Below are positions 26,939 through 35,460 of a stretch of 64,000 nucleotides of DNA, one piece after another. A program made the position numbers and the translations under genes. Position 1 is the stretch's first letter, and each line of letters begins with the position of its first letter. This stretch comes from Palsa-506 sp963786975 (GTDB lineage Bacteria; Actinomycetota; Actinomycetes; Streptosporangiales; Streptosporangiaceae): the NCBI GenBank assembly GCA_963786975.1, contig CAWBBE010000012.1:1-64000 (forward strand), read 5' to 3'. The notes under the pieces are model-generated. The model searched no databases. It had not been told where the DNA came from and saw only the letters and a list, made by a program, of their open reading frames with translations.

Positions 26939-27307
26939 TCAGCGCGGGTGGCGGCCCGCGGGGAAGGCCTGCCGGAGCCGCACGGCGACGAGCTTCTTGA
27001 CCAGCTCGGCCGGCAGGGGCCGGTCGACCGGGAATCGCAAGGCTCCGGATGACTTCTGGTAGCCGGCCAGCTCGCTGGCCAGTTCGGGGAACACCGAGCC
27101 ACTGTGCGGCAGGTAGCTCAGGTGATTCTTGAAGGCAGCGAATCCGGCGATCGTCTGGCCGGCGACCTTGAAGCCAGGCACGGCATACGAGATGCACTGT
27201 TCCGCATCGGGGACCGCTGCGAGGATGTCGCGGCGCAGCTGGCTGAGCGTCGAGCGCTTCGGCTCGTCCAGCTCGTCCAGGTACGCGTCAATCTCGGCCG
27301 CCGACAT
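26939..27307 (-). CDS. DUF1801 protein (YdhG-like)
   Basis: A 122-residue YdhG/DUF1801 protein of unknown biochemical role. The typical features are IDAYLDELDEPKRSTLSQLR, CISYAVPGFKVAGQTIAGFA, AAFKNHLSYLPHSGSVFPEL and GALRFPVDRPLPAELVKKLV. The start at 27307 overlaps the stop of the upstream DUF1905 gene by one base (TGATG), so the pair is one transcription unit. This pairing recurs in actinobacteria, which suggests related functions, but no mechanism is known. Confidence 0.9.
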   Translation of the reverse strand: MSAAEIDAYLDELDEPKRSTLSQLRRDILAAVPDAEQCISYAVPGFKVAGQTIAGFAAFKNHLSYLPHSGSVFPELASELAGYQKSSGALRFPVDRPLPAELVKKLVAVRLRQAFPAGRHPR

Positions 27308-27594
27308 CAGCCGTCTCCACGATCCGGGCGCCGTTGAAGCACGACGGTGACCCGGTCCCCGGGCTTCTTCCCGATGACGTCCCGCAGCCCTGATTTGACC
27401 GGCAGCTTGCGGCGGCCGTCGCCGGGCGCCATGAACGCACTCCGGGAGGGGCGGCCGTCCCCCAGGCCCCGCACTTTCACCAGGCCGCGAGTGCCGAAGT
27501 ACCCGGCCGATCCGGGCATAACCAGGTAGGACCAGCCGCCCTGGTCCAGGCTCTTGTCCAAGACGGCGCCGAACTGCTTGCTCCAGCCGGTCAT
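27307..27594 (-). CDS. DUF1905 protein
   Basis: A 95-residue DUF1905 protein: SLDQGGWSYLVMPGSAGYFG, then GLVKVRGLGDGRPSRSAFMA, DGRRKLPVKSGLRDVIGKKP and GDRVTVVLQRRP. The last part resembles the small beta-barrel edge found in this family. It lies upstream of and coupled to the DUF1801 gene. In other bacteria DUF1905 is often fused to or next to bacteriocin-protection (YdeI/OmpD) domains, which are absent here. ATG 27594 has AAGGGAGG upstream. Confidence 0.88.
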   Translation of the reverse strand: MTGWSKQFGAVLDKSLDQGGWSYLVMPGSAGYFGTRGLVKVRGLGDGRPSRSAFMAPGDGRRKLPVKSGLRDVIGKKPGDRVTVVLQRRPDRGDG

Positions 27595-27847
27595 GGCATG
27601 CCTCCCTTGTATGCGGACGCCTGCGCAGACGGCCGGCCGGACACAAACTCACCGGCGCCGCGCTGCCCGTCGGCGGCACCGTGGGGCGCCTGGCTTCGCG
27701 GCCCGGGCTGACCGCGGCGCCACGCCATACCACAAGCCGTCACGTGACGACACCGGACCGGCTGATCATCCCGGCCACTGGCAGGGAAGCCGAACCGTCA
27801 TTCGCATAACCGGCATTACAGTACATCGGATGATGCCGGGGGCAGCA

Positions 27848-28291
27848 CTACCCGCTGGCTTGTCTCTTGCCCTGATTCTGGCTGAGCCAATGCTCGGGGC
27901 GCATCCGGAACGCCACGTTCTCCCGCCCGGGGTCCGGGTTGCCGGCGACGTACTGGTCACCGCCCGCCGCGCCAAGATAGCGGCGGGCCATCGCCAGCCG
28001 CTCGGCGGGATCGAGTTCTTCCTCGCTGACGACCGGCCCCTCGACGCTGACATAGCGGTAGGGCGGGCTGGCGTCCTGTACGCACAGGCCGAACCGGCCA
28101 GCGGCGCGGATCGCCGCGGCCTTGCGCGACCGGCGGCCAGTCAGCATCGTCAGCAGCCCGCCCGGCTGGTAGCTGTACCAGACCGGGACGGCCAGCGTCT
28201 GGCCCGCGGTGCCTAGTGCCGCGCTCAGCACGCCGATATGCACGCCGGCCAGGAACTTCTCGCGCTCGGCAGCGCTCATGACAACCCACAT
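27848..28291 (-). CDS. Pyridoxamine 5'-phosphate oxidase-like flavin/F420-binding protein
   Basis: A 147-residue split-barrel protein of the PPOX class. It has REKFLAGVHIGVLSAALGTA, VPVWYSYQPGGLLTMLTGRR (flavin-facing strand), SRKAAAIRAAGRFGLCVQD, RYVSVEGPVV and a C-terminal VAFRMRPEHWLSQNQ. Actinobacterial relatives often bind F420 or heme rather than FMN, so the cofactor is open. Start choice is uncertain: ATG 28291 or the ATG 12 bases on (28279, MSAAEREKF), neither with a strong ribosome site. It is a single gene. Confidence 0.85.
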   Translation of the reverse strand: MWVVMSAAEREKFLAGVHIGVLSAALGTAGQTLAVPVWYSYQPGGLLTMLTGRRSRKAAAIRAAGRFGLCVQDASPPYRYVSVEGPVVSEEELDPAERLAMARRYLGAAGGDQYVAGNPDPGRENVAFRMRPEHWLSQNQGKRQASG

Positions 28292-28969
28292 GACGGCTTC
28301 ATACCAGACCGGCGCCGGATCCCGTGGCTCGCGCCGGCCGAAACGACGCAGCCGTCCGCCGAGGCGATCGCCGAGCAGATCAGCCTGGTGATCAGGACTC
28401 CCGCCGTCACTTCTTCACGCAGTAGTCGATGACGGTCGCGAACGGGACTGGCGCACCCGGGGTGCTCGAGTCCCGGGGATTCGCCGGTCGCCGGACAGGC
28501 GCTTGCCGGCGCCGAGGGCGGGTAGAAGACAATGCGGTGCCCGAAAGACCCCCAGGCTCCGACACGACCTCAGTCTGGCTGCGGCCCGCCGGGCGGCGCG
28601 CCAGGACACCTCACCCAGCGAATGTGCAGCCCAGGCAACCGCAGACCCCGACGTTACGCCACCGCACCTCGCGGCCAGGGCCAGCACGAACAGCGACGAG
28701 AGCTTCACGTTCGGCCTGGATTGCCTACTGGACGGAATCGCCGCGCACATCGCCCAGGCTGCGAATGAGCGCGGGCCGGCAAGAGCCCGGAGCCACCCGT
28801 GTGGTGAGGGGCAACCAAGCCGCTAGTTGTTGTCCCTACACCATGTCTTCGCGGCCGGAGTGAGTACGTCTTCTAAATTTCCCGCGGTGGTGTCGAATGG
28901 CGTCGAGCCCGTTCGTAGCCAAGGTGACAGGCCGGCAACGGGCCGGTCGTCACCCACCGGAGGCCCCCG
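28292..28969. other. Gap without a supported gene
   Basis: About 680 bases with no recognisable gene. A minus-strand stretch near 28410-28445 reads ATVIDYCVKK before a stop and may be the end of a lost gene, but nothing upstream supports it. Confidence 0.4.
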
Positions 28970-29353
28970 ATGTCCATCATCACCAGCACCGCTCCCGCGA
29001 AGCCCACGACCAGCCAGCCCACGGCGGACCAGGAGAAGGTAAGCGCGACCCTGACTGTCGCCGCGCCCGCCTCGAGGGTGTTCGCCGTGCTGGCGGACCC
29101 GACGACCCATGCTGCGATCGACGGCACCGGCTGGGTTCAGGAATCTGCCGACCGGGCACCGCTCGGTCCGTCCGAGACCGGGGTCACGCTCACCTACGAC
29201 TGGTCGGCCGTGCCCCAATTCATCCGCGAGCGCGGCATCCAGTTCCCGCCGTTCGGCCCCGAGCATCTCACCAACTCGCTGCGCCACCTGGCCGAGCTCG
29301 CCGCACCGACGACCGGCGGCCAGGCACCTGGCAGGCGGCCGCAGGAGAAGTAG
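28970..29353 (+). CDS. SRPBCC (polyketide cyclase-like) protein with internal deletion
   Basis: A 127-residue helix-grip protein, shorter than usual. The N-terminal strand and helix VSATLTVAAPASRVFAVLAD and THAAIDGTGWVQES are intact, then the protein jumps at DRAPLGPSETGVTLTYDW to the family C-terminus SAVPQFIRERGIQFPPFG and LTNSLRHLAELA. Relatives have roughly 50 more residues here, forming the central sheet of the ligand pocket. The reading frame is kept, so a protein could be made, but a working cavity is doubtful. The start at 28970 is the first Met; no strong ribosome site is seen. Confidence 0.7.
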   Translation: MSIITSTAPAKPTTSQPTADQEKVSATLTVAAPASRVFAVLADPTTHAAIDGTGWVQESADRAPLGPSETGVTLTYDWSAVPQFIRERGIQFPPFGPEHLTNSLRHLAELAAPTTGGQAPGRRPQEK

Positions 29354-29469
29354 TCAAGAGCTGTGAATCGGCGTGCCACGCTCTACAGGAGTCCAGCGGC
29401 GATGAGTCTCGCCGAGGTTTCCAGTTTGTATCGACACACACCCGATCAGCCGTACTCGAGGAGATCATC

Positions 29470-30048
29470 ATGACCGCTACCTACACTTTCGACGTCTTTT
29501 CCAGCCTCGACGGCTTCGGCGCCGCCAGCGGCTCCTGGGGCGGCTACTGGGGTAAGCAAGGCCCCGAGCTGCTCGGCCACCGCCTGGCCTTGTACGACCA
29601 GGAGCAGCGGATGGTCTTCGGGGCCAACACGTATCGGGCATTCGCGCGGATGCTGGCCTCGAGCACCGAAGAGGCCGAGGTGCGTGACCCATGGGTTACC
29701 CGGATGACGAACCTGCCGGCCACGGTGGTGTCGACCACGCTGCAAGGACCGCTCGACTGGCCGGACGCGACCCTCGTGAGCGGCGACGCCGCCGACATCG
29801 TCGCCCGGCTCAAGGAGGAGTCCGGGGTGCCGTTGCGCTCGCACGGCAGCCTGTCGCTGAACCGGGCGCTGATGGCCGCCGGCCTGGTCGACAGCGTCCA
29901 GGTGACGCTCTTCCCTGTGATCACCGGCCAGACCGGAGCGGACCCGATCTTCCAGGATGCGGCCGACTTCGACCTCGAGCTGATCGAGAGCCGGACGCTG
30001 GACGGCCACACCCAAGCGCTCACCTACCGGCCCACCCTGCATGTCTGA
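29470..30048 (+). CDS. Dihydrofolate reductase-like protein (RibD C-terminal family)
   Basis: A 192-residue protein of the stand-alone RibD_C/DHFR-like group that binds NADPH; the physiological substrate is usually unknown. Features are TYTFDVFSSLDGFGAASGSW, MVFGANTYRAFARML, NLPATVVSTTLQGPLDWPDA, a nucleotide-side loop HGSLSLNRALMAAGLVDSVQ and TLFPVITGQTGADPIF, closing with DGHTQALTYRP. ATG 29470 follows GAGGAG by six bases. It lies 116 bases after the deleted SRPBCC gene and runs in the same direction, so both may share a transcript. Confidence 0.88.
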   Translation: MTATYTFDVFSSLDGFGAASGSWGGYWGKQGPELLGHRLALYDQEQRMVFGANTYRAFARMLASSTEEAEVRDPWVTRMTNLPATVVSTTLQGPLDWPDATLVSGDAADIVARLKEESGVPLRSHGSLSLNRALMAAGLVDSVQVTLFPVITGQTGADPIFQDAADFDLELIESRTLDGHTQALTYRPTLHV

Positions 30049-30137
30049 GTACGTCCACGCACCCGCACGCCGTCAAGGAGCCGAACCTGACCCGGAAGTT
30101 CCCGCTGGCCGCATGCCGGCCGGTCACCGCCGGCCGA

Positions 30138-30992
30138 TCACGACGGCTCGTGCAGCGACTGGAACTGCGCGACCAGCGACCACATGTCCGCACCCATCTC
30201 TACCTGAGTGAGGAGGATGCCGACCGTGCCGTCCGGGTCGGCGAAGAAGTCTGTACCCAGGCCGCCGGACCAGCCGATGCGGCCGCGCTGGGGTCCCTCG
30301 GTCTTGACGGCCACGCCAAAACCCCATCCCATGCCGTCCCAAAACCCGGGGAAGAAGCTGTCTGCGGTCTTGCACGCCGCCGGCACCTGGTCGCTGGTCA
30401 TCTGCTGTAGGTGATCAGGTGAGCGGCCCGTCACCCGCGAGATGAGGATGCCGAGCACGCCAAACGAATGGTGGTAGCGCCATCCTTCTCCTGGCTGGAA
30501 CGCCAGCGGAAGTTCGGTCAGGCGACGCAGCCACTCGTCAGCGCCCATCGCCGGAGGTTCCGGGCCAGCCTCAGTGCCGTTCGCGGCCATCGCCTGCTGC
30601 AGCGGCGAAGCCTGGATCACCATGCCGTACCCGGAGGTATTGGTCAGCAGGTGGCGCAGCGTGATGGCTCGGCGAGCCGGCTCGGTGTCGTCGAGCTCAG
30701 CCGCTGGATCGCGCAGCACCTGACGGTCAGCCAGCTCCGGCAGCCAGGCCACCAGACTCTGGTCGAGATCGAGACGCCCTGCCTCGACAAGACGCAGCGC
30801 GGCGACCGACGTAATCACCTTGGTCATCGACTGGATCCGCATGATCGCGTCCGGGCCCATAGGACCGCCGCCGATCGACGCCACGCCCGCGGTGACCACC
30901 TCGACGTTCCCCGCACCCAAGAGCGCGACCCCGCCAGGAATCGTGCCGGCGTCAACGTGACGAATCAACAGCCCCCGCAACGCTGTGCTCAC
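30138..30992 (-). CDS. Serine hydrolase (class C beta-lactamase-like) with internal deletion
   Basis: A 284-residue penicillin-binding-protein-like hydrolase. The active-site S-x-x-K lies in MRIQSMTKVITSVAALRL. ITLRHLLTNTSGYGMV carries the next conserved block, and WRYHHSFGVLGILISRVTGR holds the Tyr-x-Ser/Asn-equivalent (YHHS). After VTGRS the chain goes directly to HLQQMTSDQVPA, FFPGFWDGMGWGFGVAV and GRIGWSGGLGTDFFADPDG. Homologues have about 90 residues between these points, so an in-frame deletion removed part of the helical cap. GTG 30992 is chosen; a TTG 12 codons upstream is possible. Confidence 0.75.
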   Translation of the reverse strand: MSTALRGLLIRHVDAGTIPGGVALLGAGNVEVVTAGVASIGGGPMGPDAIMRIQSMTKVITSVAALRLVEAGRLDLDQSLVAWLPELADRQVLRDPAAELDDTEPARRAITLRHLLTNTSGYGMVIQASPLQQAMAANGTEAGPEPPAMGADEWLRRLTELPLAFQPGEGWRYHHSFGVLGILISRVTGRSPDHLQQMTSDQVPAACKTADSFFPGFWDGMGWGFGVAVKTEGPQRGRIGWSGGLGTDFFADPDGTVGILLTQVEMGADMWSLVAQFQSLHEPS

Positions 30993-31171
30993 CTCGGCGA
31001 TCGTGCCACCCCCGACCCCGAGGATCAAGCCACCGTCCGCACCACCGGCGACATCGTCGGGCGCCGGGGGCCTGCCCAGAGCACAATCACCATGACCAGG
31101 TGACCGCCACTCACCCGGCTAGCGCCCACACTTGGGTCAGGGCGATTCCTTCCAAGGAGGCGATGACGCCG

Positions 31172-31873
31172 ATGACCAGCCACGAGCAGCGGCATGCCGG
31201 TGGTGACCGGGTTGCCGGCCGGGAGAAGGCGAAGGCCATGAGATCCGTGCGCGTGGTAGGACTGGGCGGCTCGCTGCGGGAGATGTCCACCAGCCGGACT
31301 GCCCTGCAGGTCGCTCTGGCGGGAGCCGCCGCCAGCGGCGCCGACGTTGAGCTGATCTGGGTCCGTGACCTGGGCCTGCCGTTGTATACCGACGAGCACG
31401 CGCCGCCGCCGGGCGCGCACCGGCTGGCCGAGACGGTGTACCAGGCTGACGCGCTGATCTGGTCCAGCCCTACCTACCACGGGTCGGTCAGCGGCTCGTT
31501 CAAGAACGCGCTGGACTGGCTGATCCTGCTGGCCGAGAACGAGCCGCCGTACCTGTCCAACAAGCCGATCGGGCTGGTGACCACGGCGGGCGGCGTGCAG
31601 GGGCTGCAGGCGGTCAACACGATGGACTTCATCGCCCGGTCGCTGCGCGGCTGGAGCGTCCCGCTGGTGCTGCCGGTGGCCCAGTCGTGGCAGTCGTTCG
31701 ACCCGGACGGGCGTCTCAAGGACGAGGCGGTCGCCAGCCAGCTGCGCAAGCTCGGCGCCGAGGTGGTCCGCGCCGCCCGGCAGTTCCAGGCGGAGGGCAC
31801 CTGCGACTACGCCGAGGGCGCCAGTACCGGGCCCGAAGTGAGGGTGGCCCTGGATGCGGTCAAAGGCGGCTGA
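31172..31873 (+). CDS. NADPH-dependent FMN reductase
   Basis: A 233-residue flavodoxin-fold flavin reductase that transfers electrons from NADPH to FMN, often for a partner oxygenase. The FMN phosphate loop is VVGLGGSLREMSTSRTALQV. LIWSSPTYHGSVSGSFKNAL is the second flavin loop, and NKPIGLVTTAGGVQGLQAVN and VPLVLPVAQSWQSFDPDGRL follow. ATG 31172 lies 11 bases after AAGGAGG; the ATG at 31163 is too close to it. An N-terminal ~25 residues precede the fold. No oxygenase gene is adjacent. Confidence 0.88.
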   Translation: MTSHEQRHAGGDRVAGREKAKAMRSVRVVGLGGSLREMSTSRTALQVALAGAAASGADVELIWVRDLGLPLYTDEHAPPPGAHRLAETVYQADALIWSSPTYHGSVSGSFKNALDWLILLAENEPPYLSNKPIGLVTTAGGVQGLQAVNTMDFIARSLRGWSVPLVLPVAQSWQSFDPDGRLKDEAVASQLRKLGAEVVRAARQFQAEGTCDYAEGASTGPEVRVALDAVKGG

Positions 31874-32020
31874 GTACCGATGAGGAGGGGTCTCGTGGAG
31901 CTGGAACCTCGACGGGGCTGGCTTCAGCCACGACCGCGAGGTCGTCCCGCGCCGCGCCGTCCATCATCCCGTGCCAGCGCGGGGGAAGAGAAGGCCGACT
32001 TGAATCCTTGCTCCTGCCGA

Positions 32021-32104
32021 CTAACTCTTGACCGGAGCAGCGCCATGGATCGCGATATAGACAATCACCACTACTATCGCTATCGCGAGCACGATAAATA
32101 CCAT
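32021..32104 (-). CDS. Possible 27-aa single-helix membrane peptide
   Basis: ATG 32104 opens MVFIVLAIAIVVVIVYIAIH then GAAPVKS and TAG. It would be one strongly hydrophobic helix with a short basic tail, the form of small membrane peptides often missed in annotation. There is no convincing ribosome site, and the surrounding bases are AT-rich with simple repeats, which can mimic hydrophobic frames. Confidence 0.25.
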   Translation of the reverse strand: MVFIVLAIAIVVVIVYIAIHGAAPVKS

Positions 32105-32335
32105 CTTGAATGTCACTCATGGCTTTGGTGATTAGCGGCGAAGATCGAGAGAAGATCGCCACAGCGAGAACAATTTCGACGACCCTGGCAACGACCGTCG
32201 CCGTATTGTCTACTTTGCCACCCATCGATAGAGAAAGCACGCCCCAAGAGCCAAACAGTGAACAGCGCGGAGACAGTACTGCAGGTGTGCCGATGTCGGA
32301 TAGATCCGGCCAGTTCAATCGCTGAAAGCGGGCGA

Positions 32336-32456
32336 TTTCGCGCACCAGGAGATGCAGCCGGTTCTTGGCCGCCTTGCGCTCCGGCACCACCTGGAACCAG
32401 ATCCGCGGCCCCCGCCCGTCCGGATCCACGATGCGGTCCGCGCCAAGGCCCAGCTC
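32336..32456 (-). pseudogene. VOC/glyoxalase-like protein, internal fragment
   Basis: The minus strand reads ELGLGADRIVDPDGRGPRIW then FQVVPERKAAKNRLHL, the end of the first half of actinobacterial glyoxalase/VOC proteins (D-P-D-G-x-G-P-R-I ... K-N-R-L-H-L-D). No start or metal-binding end is present. It abuts the stop of the DinB gene. Confidence 0.7.
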
Positions 32457-32955
32457 ATTCCGTGAGGATCAGCCAGGTCCGGCCGTCTATTAGCTCGCAG
32501 GCCGCGTCAAGGTGCCCGGCGTGACACGCGGTCTCGGCGATCACGTGAAGCATGATCGCCTCCAGATCCGCCAACCGGAAATCACCGAAGAAATCGGGCC
32601 ACCAGGCCGGGGCAGCGTCCATCGGAGTAGCGGCGATGATACGGTTCGCGCGTTCTATTTCCCGCCGGTAGCCGTCGAGCACGGCGTCGGCTGGAACGTC
32701 GGAGCCGACCTGCCAGGCGTTGGTCAGGGTCTCGGCCGGGTCATCCGGCTCGCCGGCGACGACGTGGCGGAACCAGAATCGCTCGACGTCGATGGCGAGG
32801 TGCTGGACCAGCCCCAGGCACGTCCATCCCGACGGCAGTACTGGACGCCGCAGAGCCTCGTCGGGAAGGCCCTCCAGAATCCCCAGCACGTGAGCGCGCT
32901 GCTTGCTCAGGGATGACAGAAGAGCTGCGCCCTCCTTGCTTCCCGGTTGTGACAT
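32455..32955 (-). CDS. DinB/DUF664 family protein
   Basis: A 166-residue DinB-like four-helix bundle. The first metal-side helix is LRRPVLPSGWTCLGLVQHLA (His), followed by DVERFWFRHVVAGEP. ADLEAIMLHVIAETACHAGH supplies the C-terminal His pair, ahead of the closing DAACELIDGRTW. Members of this group may be thiol (mycothiol)-dependent transferases. ATG 32955 has GGAGG five bases upstream. It is a single gene beside debris. Confidence 0.88.
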   Translation of the reverse strand: MSQPGSKEGAALLSSLSKQRAHVLGILEGLPDEALRRPVLPSGWTCLGLVQHLAIDVERFWFRHVVAGEPDDPAETLTNAWQVGSDVPADAVLDGYRREIERANRIIAATPMDAAPAWWPDFFGDFRLADLEAIMLHVIAETACHAGHLDAACELIDGRTWLILTE

Positions 32956-33048
32956 CGATCCTCCGGCGCTTGGCGGGTGCTGGTCCTGCTGGTGAGGTGC
33001 GAGACAGCAACAGATGGCAGCATCCCACTCGAAGCCTTGCGAGTCCAC

Positions 33049-33112
33049 GGTTCCCGGCAGCGGCGCTCAATGCCGTCGCCGGTTCCCGGCAGCGGCGCTC
33101 AATGCCGTCGCC
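33049..33112 (+). repeat. Tandem duplication, 32 bases x 2
   Basis: The unit GGTTCCCGGCAGCGGCGCTC plus AATGCCGTCGCC occurs twice in direct succession (33049-33080, 33081-33112) without a difference. There are only two copies, with no spacer. Confidence 0.9.
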
Positions 33113-33325
33113 CATTGCGTATCGTTGAGCACCATTCCAGCAGGTCGACGGGTGCATGAGCAGGCAGCCGATGCGGCCGTAAATCTCTGCGGTCAGAAGC
33201 CTGTCGTAAGATCAACTTGTGAGGCAGCGCTGCGACCAGCTAACTGCGCGGCACCTCGGTCTGTTGTGGATGACCGGATACGCCTTCGAACGTGAGCGGC
33301 TCTTGCGAGAGAGGGGGCTCGCCGA

Positions 33326-34246
33326 ATGACACCGCAACCAGAATCTGCCGCCCGTCGTTACGGCAGGGTTTTCGATGAGATCGCGGCTGAGTACGACCGC
33401 CGCCGGCCGGCTTATCCTGACGAACTCATCGACCGGGCATGTCAGGTCGCGGGGATCGGGAGCGGCGATCGTGTGCTTGAGGTCGGGTGTGGAAGCGGGC
33501 AGTTGACGCGCGGCCTGCTCGCCCGGGGCCTGCACGTCACGGCACTCGAACCCGGCCCGGGCCTGATAGCGCTGGCCAGGCAGAACCTGGAGGGTGCTGG
33601 CGAGGTGGAATTTGTGAACGCCCCGTTTGAGGACGCGCCGCTTTCCCGCGAGCAGTTTCAGGCCGTGTTCTCCGCGTCCGCGTTTCACTGGGTTGACCCC
33701 GAGGTTAGCTGGCGGACGGCCGCTGACGTACTCGTCCCCGGCGGAACGCTCGCCCTGCTGTCATACTTCGGGCTGGACGAGCCGCGCAGCAAGCTGGATC
33801 AGGAAGCGGCGCTCGCCGCCATCAGAAAGGCCGCCCCGGACATCGCCGCTGATTGGCCGGCCTACCGTGATCTCGACGCCACGCTCGCCGGGATGGAGCA
33901 ACGCCGCGGTAACGTCTCAGAGGTTTGGGCCTGGCTCGGCAGCTATGACATAGGGCGAGATTATGCCGCCCGCTTGTTCGGTGATGTTCAGGTGGCGGTC
34001 ATGCCAAGGCTCAGCGAGCACACTCCTGACGAGGTCAATGCCCTCGTTCGTACGATGTCGTTTTACGCCCGGCTTTCACCGGGCCAGCGTCAAACCCTTG
34101 AGCGTGAACACCAGGCTATCTATGAACGACTCGGGCGGCCGATTCGCGCTAGCACGGTGACGGCGCTCGTCACGGCACGGCGCGGCACAGCGGGAGCGGT
34201 CAAGCCGGGCGGCGCCGCCGCGGCCGCTCGTCGCCACGTTCGGTAA
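33326..34246 (+). CDS. Class I SAM-dependent methyltransferase
   Basis: A 306-residue Rossmann-type methyltransferase. N-terminal helices include RVFDEIAAEYDRRRPAYPDE. The SAM site is GDRVLEVGCGSGQLTRGLLA, then ALEPGPGLIALARQNL (acidic Glu of motif II), FVNAPFEDAPL and AVFSASAFHWVDPEV (motif IV with the F-H-W pattern common in small-molecule methyltransferases), and ADVLVPGGTLALLSY. The C-terminal third is a helical cap. ATG 33326 has GAGAGGGGG upstream. Substrate unknown; no biosynthetic neighbours. Confidence 0.9.
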   Translation: MTPQPESAARRYGRVFDEIAAEYDRRRPAYPDELIDRACQVAGIGSGDRVLEVGCGSGQLTRGLLARGLHVTALEPGPGLIALARQNLEGAGEVEFVNAPFEDAPLSREQFQAVFSASAFHWVDPEVSWRTAADVLVPGGTLALLSYFGLDEPRSKLDQEAALAAIRKAAPDIAADWPAYRDLDATLAGMEQRRGNVSEVWAWLGSYDIGRDYAARLFGDVQVAVMPRLSEHTPDEVNALVRTMSFYARLSPGQRQTLEREHQAIYERLGRPIRASTVTALVTARRGTAGAVKPGGAAAAARRHVR

Positions 34247-34343
34247 AGACAGCACTAGCATCGGCGCGTGGCCGGGTTACCTGCCGCGCGTTCTGCTGAC
34301 TCCGTAGGCTTGCCCAAATGGGGGTAAGAAGCGACGAGGGCGT

Positions 34344-34627
34344 CTGATCAACGGGGTCTATGGCGCGGGGAAGAGCACGGTTGCCGCGGAGATCTCCTAC
34401 CTTCTGGAGCAGCGCCGTCAGCCGTACGCTCTGCTGGATCTTGACTTCCTGGGCTGGGGCGTGAACCGCTTCGACGGCCACCCGGCCAGGAGCCCTTCAT
34501 GCTGCGCAACCTGGCGGCGGTGGTATCGAACTACCGCGAGGGAGGGATCAGCGTATTTGTGCTGGCCTACTTCGTCTCCGGCCACGACGAGTTGCGCGGC
34601 ATCCGGGAGGCCGTCGGGGTGGGGTGA
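34344..34627 (+). pseudogene. P-loop kinase-like gene, frameshifted
   Basis: The frame opens LINGVYGAGKSTVAAEISYL (Walker A G-x-x-G-x-G-K-S-T), then PYALLDLDFLGWGVNRFD. Near 34485 it shifts and continues as FMLRNLAAVVSNYREGGISV then FVLAYFV before TGA. The order is that of actinobacterial small P-loop kinase-like proteins. No start codon is evident upstream and the C-terminal lid is missing. Confidence 0.7.
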
Positions 34628-34658
34628 GCGGCACGGTCCGCGCGGCCTGGCACCCGCG

Positions 34659-34815
34659 CTATGAGGCGAGCATGGCCAGGATGCGGGACCATGCGTCATC
34701 GCGGGGCTTGCTGGCTGAACGCCGGCGTATCCGGCCAGAAGAACGCGTGCCCGGCGCCTGGGTAGCTGACCAGCTGATGCTCGATACCCGCTTCGCGCAC
34801 GGCGGCGTGGCCCCA
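34659..34815 (-). pseudogene. Dienelactone hydrolase-like C-terminal fragment
   Basis: The minus strand reads VREAGIEHQLVSYPGAGHAF then FWPDTPAFSQQA, the His-containing C-terminal end of dienelactone hydrolases. A one-base shift leads into RDDAWSRILAMLAS and a stop. The nucleophile region is absent. Confidence 0.6.
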
Positions 34816-35032
34816 CCACGACGTGGCGGCCATGGGCAGCGGCTCAAAGAAGCTGCGTCATCCGAGGCTCGGACCAGTCGACTACGCGCACGTCGTACTC
34901 CAGGCCGCCGACAACCCGGACCAGACGCTCGTCACCTACTCCCCGGCTAGCCAACCCCGGCCCGGGCCTGTCTCCACACGGCTTCCATAGCGTTTGCAAG
35001 CCTGCGCCACGTCCCGCCGTTACCTAATAGCC

Positions 35033-35460
35033 ATGGACGAATGGTGCTCGCTGTCGCCGCCATGTAAATATGGCCAAACGGCGGGTTGGTTGCCGAGCGC
35101 CCTTTTAGCACATTTGACGCAGGCGTTGCAGAGCCCGGCACCGGCACCCGGAGGGCGGCTGCGCGAGCAGGCCGCGGGCTGGACCGGGGGCGGCCGCGGC
35201 CAGCTGGCCGTGGACATCCCCGCCTGCCACGGCTTGCTGCCCCGCCTGCAGTTACGGTACGGCGCCCATGATCCCGGCCGCTGGCCCGGTGCCGGCTGGC
35301 TGCTGAGCGGCCTGTGCCGGATCGTCCGCGTCGGGCCGGACCGTGGATTGCCTGGCCCGGCCGGCCGCCGCTACCGGCTCGACGGACTCGGGCTAATCCC
35401 CGCGCGGAAAACACCCGCGCGGCCACGGGCTGCCAGCAAATCCGGAAAGGACGGCCGCTC
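35033..35460 (+). pseudogene. Possible SpvB/Tc-toxin-like N-terminal remnant
   Basis: The frame from ATG 35033 contains GRGQLAVDIPACHGLLPRLQ, then LRYGAHDPGRWPGAGWLLSG, then IVRVGPDRGLPGPAGRRYRL. The spacing G-x-G-x-L-x-x-x-I-P ... G-x-x-P-x-L-x-L-x-Y ... G-x-G-W-x-L ... I-x-R ... Y-x-L resembles the start of SpvB/TcaC-type toxin proteins. GC-rich third positions begin near 35150. The frame has no long continuation; it runs into the regulator gene in another frame. If real, it is a decayed toxin gene next to the injection system. This rests on pattern only. Confidence 0.3.

Noticed and set aside
33049..33112. CRISPR-like repeat.
   Set aside because: Two abutting identical 32-base units with no spacer; a simple tandem duplication, and no cas genes in the window.
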